Shown here: positions 35,377 to 43,301 of the stretch, piece after piece
How the letters are laid out: each line of letters opens with the position of its first letter
How positions within the stretch are numbered: position 1 is the stretch's first letter
NCBI RefSeq assembly: GCF_003260125.1
Contig: NZ_QHKO01000005.1
Location: 192,228-256,227 of the forward strand
Reading direction: 5' to 3'
From: Lujinxingia litoralis
GTDB lineage: Bacteria > Myxococcota_A > Bradymonadia > Bradymonadales > Bradymonadaceae
DNA: 64,000 nt
The notes under the pieces: model-generated
What the model saw: the letters and a program-made list of their open reading frames with translations, nothing else
Database searches by the model: none
What the model was told of the DNA's origin: nothing
Position numbers and translations under genes: made by a program

Positions 35377-36543
35377 ATGCATAAGCCGGAACTCGATTAC
35401 GCCACGATGGGCTTTGATACGCGGGCGATTCACGCGGGCCAGGAGCCGGACCCGTCGAACGGCGCGATCATGACGCCGATCTTTCAGACCTCGACCTACG
35501 TGCAGTCCTCGCCGGGCAAGCACCAGGGCTTTGAGTACACGCGTACGCACAACCCCACGCGCAACGCGCTGGAGGACTGCCTGGCGAGCCTGGAGAAGGG
35601 CAAGCACGGGGTGGCGTTTGCGTCGGGGTGTGCGGCGACCACGACGATCCTGCATATGCTCAAGGCCGGCGACCATGTGGTCAGCGGTGACGATGTGTAC
35701 GGCGGAACCTACCGCCTGTTCACCAAAGTGTTTCGTCCGATGGGGCTGGGATTTAGCTTTGTGGACATGACCAACCTGGACGCGTTTAAGGCGGCGTTGA
35801 CCCCGGCCACCCGGCTGGTGTGGCTGGAGAGTCCGACCAACCCGATGCTGAAAATCTGCGACATCGAGGCGATCTGCGATATCGCCCATGAGCAGGGCAT
35901 TCCGGTGGTGGTTGATAACACCTTTATGAGCCCCTACTTCCAGAACCCGCTCATGCTGGGCGCGGATCTGGTGGTGCACTCCACCACCAAGTTTATCAAC
36001 GGTCACTCCGACGTGGTGGGAGGGGTGGTGATCACCAACGATGATGAGGCTGCGGAGAAGTTGCGCTTTTTGCAGAACTCGATGGGGGCGGTGCCCGGTC
36101 CCTTTGATAGCTGGCTGGTGCTGCGCGGGGTCAAGACGCTGGCGGTGCGGATGCGCCAGCACGAGGCCAACGCCAAGGTGATCGCGGCGTACCTGGAGAA
36201 GCATCCGGCGGTGGAGCGGGTGCTTTACCCGGGGCTGGAGAGCCACCCGCAGCACGCGATCGCCAAGAAGCAGATGTCGGGCTTTGGCGGGATGATCACC
36301 TTCATTCTCAAAGATGGTCTGGAGCCGGCGCGGCAGATGCTGGAGCGGGTCAAAGTCTTTGCGTTGGCCGAGAGCCTGGGCGGGGTCGAGAGCCTGATTG
36401 AGCACCCGGCGATCATGACGCACGCTTCGGTGCCCCCGGAGGTGCGTGCCGAGCTGGGCATCAACGACGGGCTGGTGCGTCTGTCGGTGGGCATTGAAGA
36501 CGTGGATGACCTGGTGGCCGACCTGGAACAGGCGCTGAGCTAA
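35377..36543 (+). CDS. Cys/Met-metabolism PLP enzyme (cystathionine gamma-synthase/lyase type)
   Basis: This is a 388-residue fold-type I PLP enzyme. Family motifs in order are DTRAIHAGQEPDPSNGAIM, QTSTYVQ, YTRTHNPTRNALE, the Ser/Gly-rich FASGCAATT, SPTNPMLKICDI and VVDNTFMSPY. The PLP-binding Lys is in HSTTKFINGHSD, and ESLGGVESLIEHPA follows near the C-terminus. It handles cystathionine, homoserine esters or related substrates. Sequence alone does not separate gamma-synthase (metB) from gamma-lyase (metC/mccB). The gene stands alone, between rpsA (divergent) and a terminator. Confidence 0.92.
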   Translation: MHKPELDYATMGFDTRAIHAGQEPDPSNGAIMTPIFQTSTYVQSSPGKHQGFEYTRTHNPTRNALEDCLASLEKGKHGVAFASGCAATTTILHMLKAGDHVVSGDDVYGGTYRLFTKVFRPMGLGFSFVDMTNLDAFKAALTPATRLVWLESPTNPMLKICDIEAICDIAHEQGIPVVVDNTFMSPYFQNPLMLGADLVVHSTTKFINGHSDVVGGVVITNDDEAAEKLRFLQNSMGAVPGPFDSWLVLRGVKTLAVRMRQHEANAKVIAAYLEKHPAVERVLYPGLESHPQHAIAKKQMSGFGGMITFILKDGLEPARQMLERVKVFALAESLGGVESLIEHPAIMTHASVPPEVRAELGINDGLVRLSVGIEDVDDLVADLEQALS

Positions 36544-36587
36544 AGGAGGCGAGCGCGTAGCGCTCGTTCTTTGAAGCGGCAGATGTA

Positions 36588-36620
36588 GACGCCGGGGCCC
36601 ATCGCCCCGGCGTTTTTTTG
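36588..36620. terminator. Terminator after the PLP enzyme gene
   Basis: A 10-bp stem ACGCCGGGGC/GCCCCGGCGT (36589-36598 with 36604-36613) has a 5-base loop and is followed by T7. It lies between convergent genes. Confidence 0.88.
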
Positions 36621-36644
36621 TGGCCACCGGTCCGGGGCGCGCGC

Positions 36645-39600
36645 TCAGTAGACATCCCAGTAGATGTTGGCGCCGCCCTCGTTCTGGTCGGTGTAGGTGA
36701 GTTCGACCATCCAGCGGGGCAGGAAGTGGTATTCCACGCGCACGATGTTGGTGGCCTCATCCTCGTCGCCGCCGAGCTGGATGCGGTAGGAGAGGAAGAT
36801 GTCGTTGGTGATGTACTTCCCAAACTCCAGGCGCCCCCCCTGCAGGCCCCCCTCGCCAGGCTCCAGGCGCAGCACGTCGACCGGGACGGTGCCCGAGAGT
36901 TGGTCCTGGAGCAGGCCGAAGAAGAGCCCGCTGACGGCGCCCAGGGCCTGGTTTGCCACGCCTTCGTCGCGGCCAACTTCGCCCCGGCTGGGGGGGCGTC
37001 CGGTCATCAAGACGAAGAGGATCTCGGTGTCGGTCATGGCCGGGTCGCTCTGGAGGACCAGCCGCGGGTTGTCGGCGCTGCCCGAGATTCGGAAGATGAT
37101 GCGCGGGTCGCCATCGGAGGGCGGGCCCAGCGATTGGGTGATCGCGCGATCGAGCTCGTAGGTTGCTTCCAGCTGGAGGCGAGGGTTGGGCGGGGAGGCG
37201 CCGGTGAAGGCGACCTCGCTGGGCTGGACGTTGAAGCGACGCCCGAGAAATTCGAGATCACCACGCAGGGCTTCGGCCGAGCCGCTTAACGAGACGTTGG
37301 TGCCGGAGAGCAGGGCGACGATATCGGCCTGGAGGTTGACGTTGCCGATGGGATGGCGCACCCAGGCGTCGCGGTCCACGCGGATGTTGACCCGGAGGTT
37401 CAGCGCCGAGGGGGCGCTGAGATCGCGAGTGGCCAGTTCACTGGCTTCGGCAGCATCGGAGGAGGCCCGTCGGCGGCCGCTGCGGTCGAGGACGACAATG
37501 TCGGAGTTGAGTTCCGTGGCGTGCAGGCCGGTGTCCTGGGTGTCGGTGAGTTGGACTTCCAGGCCGCTGATGCGCAGGTTGACGTTGCCTGGCGAGCCCT
37601 GGAGGTTGCCCCGGGCGCCCACGACGCCGGTCACGTAGACGGGGAAGTCGACGGCGAGTCCTTCGACGTTGAATCCGTCGGCGTTGAGGTCGAGGTTGAG
37701 CTCGTCCGGGACAAAGCGCTCATGGGCGATGGCGCCGGTGAGCGAGGCCTGGCCCGGGCCGTCGTGAAGTTCGAAGGTGTTGATTCGGAGCTGGTCGTCG
37801 TCGAGTTCGATGTCGGCGTTGATATCGACAAAGCGTCGGCCCATATCGACCAGGGTGAGGGCGGCCTGGCGGAGCTGCAGTTGGCCGTCGATCGAGGGGG
37901 TTTCCCAGTCGCCGCGGACCTTAAGATCGGCCTCAAAGGTTCCTTGCGGGTCCTTGATAAGATCGGTCAGGAGTTGCAGGGGCAGGACTTTGTCGAGTTG
38001 AAGCGGGTCGCTCTCCAGATCGACACGCAGCTCGCCGGGGGCCTGCCAGGGCGCTCCCGTGGCGAGTCCGATGGTGTCCATGTTCACCGGGAGCGAGGCG
38101 GCCAGGGTAAGCACGTCTTCGTACTGGCGGCAGAGGCGCGCATCGACCTCAATGGCGTTGTCGGCGCCGCTTACTTCCAGGCTGAGCGTGCCGGTGGATC
38201 CGTCGCCCAGGCGAGTTTCAAAGAGGCCGGCCCGGGCATTGAGGCGGGGGGCGCGCAGGCTTCCGTCAAGGGTGAGGTAGGCGGCGATGTCACCGGTGAC
38301 CTTGGAAAATTCGTAGTTGAAGGTGCTCAGTTTGGAGAGGGGAAGCTCTCGCAGCTGGGCACGGAAGTTCAGCGGGATGTCATCCACGGTTTCGCCGGCG
38401 ACGAGGCTCTCAATGGGCAGGGGAAGAGAGCCGTCGGCGACCAGGATCTCGTCGGCATCCCATTCAAAGCGGAAACGCTCCACGTTGAGACGCCCGTCGC
38501 CCAGGCGAGCGTTGAGATCGACGAACATATCGCGGAAGTTTTGCCAGCCCAGCTCTTTGAGCGCCACGTCGACGCGGCCGGAGGGGCGGCCCAGGGTGCC
38601 TGCCAGATCGAGTTTGATCGATCCTTCACCGCTGGCATCAGCGTCGCGCAGAAGCTGCAGGGGAATGCTGCGCAGGTTGATGTCGGGGATGTCGAGGAGC
38701 AGACGTACCGGGAGCGTCAAAAAGGCATCCTGCCAGGAGAGGGCTTCGTCGCTGACGCCGGTGGCCGAGCGGAGCCACTGGGCAAGGGGCAGGGCGGCGT
38801 TGGCCTCCAGGAGGGCCAGGCGTTGGCTGCGCCAGTCCAGGTTGATTCGGGTATCCAGTCCGCCGCGGGAGCCCCGGGGAGGGCTGTACGTGGTCTGAGA
38901 GGCCAGATCCAGGCTGCGGATGGAGAGGTAGTCGCCGCCAACTTCACCGGCGAACTGGAGTCCCTGCGCGTTGAGAGCGAGGGAGAAGTCAGGCTCCGAA
39001 AGAGAGCCCGTCCAGCGGAATCGCCCGTTGAGATCGCCTTCGACGCCGTAGTCGTTGAGCTGGGGCAGGGCCTGGTGGAAGTCGCGCAGGCGTAAGGGGG
39101 CGAGCGCCAGATCCACCAGGAAGTCTTCATTCCAGTCGACCGAGGTGTTGCCCTTGAGATCGAGGTTGACGGGGAGGCGCGCGCTGAGTTCCAGGACCGG
39201 CTGACCGTAGGCGAAGACGCGGGTCTGAGGCAGGGTCAGCGAACCGCGCTCGTAGCCGGCAGCCAGCGTCAGGCCGAAGGGGCCCTCTTCCTCGTAGGTG
39301 ATCGATGAGAGCTCGGTGGTCAGGTTGAAGGTGGGGGCTGACGAGGTGCCCGCCATGGAAAAGAGAAGATCGATCTGGCCGTCGATGCGGGGGAGGTCGT
39401 CGAGATGAAAGTCGCTGGCGATTTGCCCGGGCGCGATGTTGAGCATGGCGAGCTCCAGCGCCTGGGAGGCCCCGGGCGTCCAGGTGCCATCAGCGCGGAG
39501 CGAGCCCGAAGCGTGGGTGTCGTCGAGCTGAAAGGACTCCAGGCCCAGGGTGCGACCGTCCCAGGTGATGCGGCTCTCGGGGGGGGATTCCCAGCGGGCC

Positions 39601-42044
39601 CGGTCGCTGCCGAGATGAAGTTCGGTGAGGGCCAGGCGCGCGTAGCGTCGCGCGTGTGTGAGGGTCGCTCCCAGACCGTAGTGGCGCTCGGCATCACGGG
39701 AGAGTTGAGCCTCGGCGCGCACCTGATCGCCGCTGGCCATGTGGAGCTGGAGTGCGGCGCTATCGAAGGTGTTAGTGCCAAGTGTGAGTTTGTCGAGCTC
39801 CAGGGTGACATCGCCCCGGGGAGCGTCGAGGCGCCCCTGCAGATCAAGATGGAGGCGGGCGGTGGTGATGGCCGCGTCGCTCTGGGGGGCGCGCAGCCGG
39901 CTGGCGGTGGATTCGCCGCGCAGTGTGAAGGCCCGCAGCGTCTCGAAGGGATCGTCGCCCTGGCCCAGGCGCGCGGTGGCTCGGAGATCGGTGTTGAAGC
40001 GTTCGACCGAGGCGCCGGGGTTGTGGATTCCCTGGGCATCGACGACCAGGCGTGTCTGGAGGGAACGTGGGGCTTCGGGGCGCTTCTGGCTGGCGAGGCG
40101 GAGGTTTGCGCGCTCGACTCGGTTGCCCTGGGTGCGCAGGTTGGTGAGGTTGACCCGTAGATCGTTTTCCAGGTCGGTGAGGCTGGCGAGCGGATCGTTT
40201 AGGGGGAGGGCGAGTTCGATGCGCCCCTGGTCTTGAGCGCGGAGGCTGCCAAGGCGGTGTGGGCCCAGGGCGACGCCGGCGGCGCGGGCGTCCAGGGTGT
40301 AGGTGGCGTGGTAGCGGTGGGAGGATTCTCCGGCGCGTTTGAGGTCGGCCACCAGGGTTCCGCGGCTGTTGTTGATGGCCACGTCGAAGGCGTCAAAACC
40401 CTCGAAACGCCACCGGGCGTCGAGGCTGAGGGCCCGGGCCGCCTCCGTGAGTTCGTCGATGGCCGGGTCGAAACGTCCGTCGAGATCCAGGGAGACGTCG
40501 GCGGTCACCGGGGCTTCGCCGGTGAGTTCGCTGGCCCGACGAGCCTGCACGTTGTCGGCGGTGGTGCGCAGGGCCGCCTGCAGGCGGCCCTCGGGGTTGA
40601 GGCGCGCGGAGGCAAAGAGGTCGAGGTAGGGCGAGAGTGCCGCCAGGCGATGGGCTCGAAGCTCGCCGGCGGAAAGATCGCCGGCAACGTAGAGGAGTTC
40701 GGCCTCGTAGGTGGCGTCGTAGCGCAGCTCGTCGGCCCGGGCGCGGATGCCGGTGTGCATCGTGTCGGGATCGAAGCCCAGGCCCATGACCTGAGCACGG
40801 AGCCGGGTGGTCAAGCCCGGGAGTTCGAGGCCCGGGGCAACAGCCGAGGTTGTGAGGGTGGGCGTGCTCAGCGTGGCCAGGTAGCGCGGGGTTTCGGAGC
40901 TGTAGTCGGCGAGTTGAGCGCTGAGTTCGAGAGGGGCCTCCACGCCAGGGAGGTTAAGGGTGAGGAGGGCTTCGAGTTGTTTGCCGCCAGCAGCGCGGGC
41001 GCTCAGCGTGATGGGGCCGGAGAGTCCCAGGGGCTGCGCGCTGAAGCGATCCAGGGTAGTGGCCGGTACGCGCAAGGTGTCCAGGTGGGCGAAGGCTTGT
41101 TCCAGCGGGGGGGAGGGCGCGGTGTCGTCGGTGGATGATGCTTCCGAGGCGGGGGGTAAGGTGAGGGTGGCCTGGAGCGCGTTTACGTCGAAGAGTTCGC
41201 CGGCGCGCAGCTGCCCGATCTCGGCGTGGATAAGGTTGCCGCTGAGGCGCAGGTGGCTCTCGCCGAGGCTCAGGTGCTGGGCGTCGGCCAACCAGTCGAG
41301 GTGGGCCTGAAACTCGAGGTGTTTAAGGTCTGCCAGGATGTCTTCCCGGTAGAGCGACGTGGTGAGTTCCGCGTGGAGTTCGTCGAGCGCGGCGCTGAGC
41401 GGGGCGCCGGGGATGCCGTCGGCGTCCGGGTGAGCACTTTGCCAGGAGCGCCGCCAGATGGTCGAGAGCTGGGAGGGCGTATCCCGGGCCTGGTTAAGCG
41501 CCTGGACGGAGCGCGAGCGTAGCGCTTGAAGGGACGCGTTGTCGGGGGCTTCGCTGGCTTCGTCCAGATAGGCGATGAACCCCTGTTGGATGCGTACCCG
41601 GTCGACGTAGATGGCGATGCCAAGGGGTTCGCCGGGTGCGTCCGAGGGGGCGCTGAGAAGCGTCCAGTTGAGTCTCTGGTCCGGGTAGGAGCGTACCACC
41701 AGCTGGGGTTCGCTGACCTGGACCTCTTCAATGATGAGCTGGCCGCGAAGGAGCGCGCCTGGCTTATATGACAGGGCTACTTCGGGGATGAATGCAGCGA
41801 GATTATCCCGGCTGTCGAAGATCGTGACGTCGCTAACCCGGGCGCCTGTCAGGAGTGAACCACGGACGTGTCCGAGCGCAACGCGGCCTTCGAGGCCTTC
41901 ATTGACGCTGGCGAGGACGCGACGCACCAGCGGGTCGCGCACCGCGCCGATCTGCAGCGCAAGCAACGCAAGCAGGATCAGCGCAAGCAACGCCGCCAGG
42001 CTCAGGCCAAGGCCTTTTGCTATTCGTGTTATCCAGCGTTTCAT
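36645..42044 (-). CDS. TamB-family translocation/assembly module protein
   Basis: This is a ~1,799-residue protein. A single N-terminal membrane anchor (LSLAALLALILLALLALQIG) is followed by GLEGRVALGHVRGSLLTGARV, a typical AsmA/TamB beginning. The long body is made of beta-strand-rich repeats with many amphipathic segments. It forms the predicted lipid-conduit beta-taco between the inner and outer membrane. The C-terminal ~350 residues match the TamB (DUF490) domain: FLGRRFNVQPSEVAFTGA, ITQSLGPPSDGDPRIIFRIS, MTDTEILFVLMTGRP and a last strand ending in YWDVY. tamA does not lie upstream, where it often does. Proposed family roles are phospholipid transport and outer-membrane biogenesis. Confidence 0.93.
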   Translation of the reverse strand: MKRWITRIAKGLGLSLAALLALILLALLALQIGAVRDPLVRRVLASVNEGLEGRVALGHVRGSLLTGARVSDVTIFDSRDNLAAFIPEVALSYKPGALLRGQLIIEEVQVSEPQLVVRSYPDQRLNWTLLSAPSDAPGEPLGIAIYVDRVRIQQGFIAYLDEASEAPDNASLQALRSRSVQALNQARDTPSQLSTIWRRSWQSAHPDADGIPGAPLSAALDELHAELTTSLYREDILADLKHLEFQAHLDWLADAQHLSLGESHLRLSGNLIHAEIGQLRAGELFDVNALQATLTLPPASEASSTDDTAPSPPLEQAFAHLDTLRVPATTLDRFSAQPLGLSGPITLSARAAGGKQLEALLTLNLPGVEAPLELSAQLADYSSETPRYLATLSTPTLTTSAVAPGLELPGLTTRLRAQVMGLGFDPDTMHTGIRARADELRYDATYEAELLYVAGDLSAGELRAHRLAALSPYLDLFASARLNPEGRLQAALRTTADNVQARRASELTGEAPVTADVSLDLDGRFDPAIDELTEAARALSLDARWRFEGFDAFDVAINNSRGTLVADLKRAGESSHRYHATYTLDARAAGVALGPHRLGSLRAQDQGRIELALPLNDPLASLTDLENDLRVNLTNLRTQGNRVERANLRLASQKRPEAPRSLQTRLVVDAQGIHNPGASVERFNTDLRATARLGQGDDPFETLRAFTLRGESTASRLRAPQSDAAITTARLHLDLQGRLDAPRGDVTLELDKLTLGTNTFDSAALQLHMASGDQVRAEAQLSRDAERHYGLGATLTHARRYARLALTELHLGSDRARWESPPESRITWDGRTLGLESFQLDDTHASGSLRADGTWTPGASQALELAMLNIAPGQIASDFHLDDLPRIDGQIDLLFSMAGTSSAPTFNLTTELSSITYEEEGPFGLTLAAGYERGSLTLPQTRVFAYGQPVLELSARLPVNLDLKGNTSVDWNEDFLVDLALAPLRLRDFHQALPQLNDYGVEGDLNGRFRWTGSLSEPDFSLALNAQGLQFAGEVGGDYLSIRSLDLASQTTYSPPRGSRGGLDTRINLDWRSQRLALLEANAALPLAQWLRSATGVSDEALSWQDAFLTLPVRLLLDIPDINLRSIPLQLLRDADASGEGSIKLDLAGTLGRPSGRVDVALKELGWQNFRDMFVDLNARLGDGRLNVERFRFEWDADEILVADGSLPLPIESLVAGETVDDIPLNFRAQLRELPLSKLSTFNYEFSKVTGDIAAYLTLDGSLRAPRLNARAGLFETRLGDGSTGTLSLEVSGADNAIEVDARLCRQYEDVLTLAASLPVNMDTIGLATGAPWQAPGELRVDLESDPLQLDKVLPLQLLTDLIKDPQGTFEADLKVRGDWETPSIDGQLQLRQAALTLVDMGRRFVDINADIELDDDQLRINTFELHDGPGQASLTGAIAHERFVPDELNLDLNADGFNVEGLAVDFPVYVTGVVGARGNLQGSPGNVNLRISGLEVQLTDTQDTGLHATELNSDIVVLDRSGRRRASSDAAEASELATRDLSAPSALNLRVNIRVDRDAWVRHPIGNVNLQADIVALLSGTNVSLSGSAEALRGDLEFLGRRFNVQPSEVAFTGASPPNPRLQLEATYELDRAITQSLGPPSDGDPRIIFRISGSADNPRLVLQSDPAMTDTEILFVLMTGRPPSRGEVGRDEGVANQALGAVSGLFFGLLQDQLSGTVPVDVLRLEPGEGGLQGGRLEFGKYITNDIFLSYRIQLGGDEDEATNIVRVEYHFLPRWMVELTYTDQNEGGANIYWDVY

Positions 42045-42295
42045 CACCATCCAGCGCCAGGCGCGACTCCAGGGGGCGACATCTTCCCAGATTCATCCCG
42101 AGAGGCAAAGCATCGGCTGTGTTGTGGCGGCCCCGAGTCGATGAAGGCGGAGGTTGCGCCCGAGTCTTACGCAGCGTTACGATAGGGCGCGAGACAATGT
42201 CCAGGAATGACAACGCACTCAACATGGTGACCCGCCCCCGCAGGTCACGCGAAGGCGCGTCGCCACAAGGCGCGCAACAGGATAGGAGGCAACGC

Positions 42296-43282
42296 ATGGT
42301 GGTCGATCGAATCAAGGCTTCGAGCGGTCTTATGAAGACGCTGCTCGGGCTGTGCCTGATGGTCTGCGCGCTGGCGACAGCGTCGCCGGCGATGGCTCAG
42401 GGCACCTCGATGCTGGAGACGATCCGCGGAGCGAATGACGCCTTTGAGGCTGAGGACTACCAGACGGCCTACGATCTTTACAGCCGCGCCTATGCGGAGC
42501 TTCCCGAGCCGACGATTCTCTACCGGATGGGGCAGGCTGCCGAGCAGCTGGGGATGTATCGGGAGGCGATTGAGCATTACACCACGTACCTGGATGAAGG
42601 GCAGGATATCGAATTCATCGGCCGAATTGCCGAGGTCGTGCCGATGCTTCGCGAGAAGGTGCCGGCGATGCTCGAGATCGCCAGTGTGCCGGCAGGCGCC
42701 ACGATCGTGGGCGTGGATGAGGCCGGCGTGGAGACGGAGCTGGGACAGACGCCGGCGACGGTAGACGTGGGGCCGGGGCCGGTGACGGTGGTGCTTCGCG
42801 CACAGGGGTATGAGGAGGTCATCTGGCAGGAAGACGCTCAGGCCGAGGGCAGCTACGCCTGGAGCCCGGAGATGGTCGCGGAGCCCGTGGCGATGGTCGT
42901 GGAGGACGACCTGGAGGTGCGCGAGAGCGGGGGCTCGCTCGGCGCCTGGGGCTGGACCACGGCCGGGCTCGGGGTTGCGGCGCTGGCCACCGGTGGCGTC
43001 TTTACCTTGCTTCAGCAGAGCGCCACGGAGTCGGTGAACTCCTATGATAAGCGCGCTATCGGGGCGACTCGTGACGAGCTGGAAGGATATAAAAACGACG
43101 CTAATGGCTATTTTGAGACGGCGCGGGTGACCTACATTGCCGGCGGGGTGCTGACGGCAGCGGGTCTGGGCATGATCATTTACCAGGCCACTCAGGGCGA
43201 TACGACCGAAGAGCAGGCGCTGAGTTTTGAGGGCGGTGTCAGCTCGGATGGTGGCTTCGTCGGGTTGCGCGGCCGCTTCTGA
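42296..43282 (+). CDS. Exported TPR-PEGA protein with C-terminal membrane segments
   Basis: This is 328 residues. The ATG at 42296 has a perfect AGGAGG upstream and gives a signal peptide ending in SPAMAQ, so the longer open frame is ignored. Residues ~38-105 are TPR-like (ANDAFEAEDYQTAYDLYSRA, GMYREAIEHYTTYLDEGQ). A PEGA-like domain follows (VPAGATIVGVDEAGVETELG, QTPATVDVGPGPVTVVL). Two hydrophobic segments (WGWTTAGLGVAALATGGVFTL and YIAGGVLTAAGLGMIIYQA) lie near the C-terminus. It overlaps none of its neighbours and lies 19 bases before the Ser/Thr kinase gene. The protein at 62751-63932 has the same layout. Confidence 0.86.
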   Translation: MVVDRIKASSGLMKTLLGLCLMVCALATASPAMAQGTSMLETIRGANDAFEAEDYQTAYDLYSRAYAELPEPTILYRMGQAAEQLGMYREAIEHYTTYLDEGQDIEFIGRIAEVVPMLREKVPAMLEIASVPAGATIVGVDEAGVETELGQTPATVDVGPGPVTVVLRAQGYEEVIWQEDAQAEGSYAWSPEMVAEPVAMVVEDDLEVRESGGSLGAWGWTTAGLGVAALATGGVFTLLQQSATESVNSYDKRAIGATRDELEGYKNDANGYFETARVTYIAGGVLTAAGLGMIIYQATQGDTTEEQALSFEGGVSSDGGFVGLRGRF

Positions 43283-43301
43283 GTCGCTTGCGAGGCAGGG
43301 C

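Noticed and set aside
37353..39095. 580-codon plus-strand frame inside the TamB gene
   Set aside because: The TamB frame spans the whole region with a valid anchor and C-terminal domain; the plus frame has no signature.
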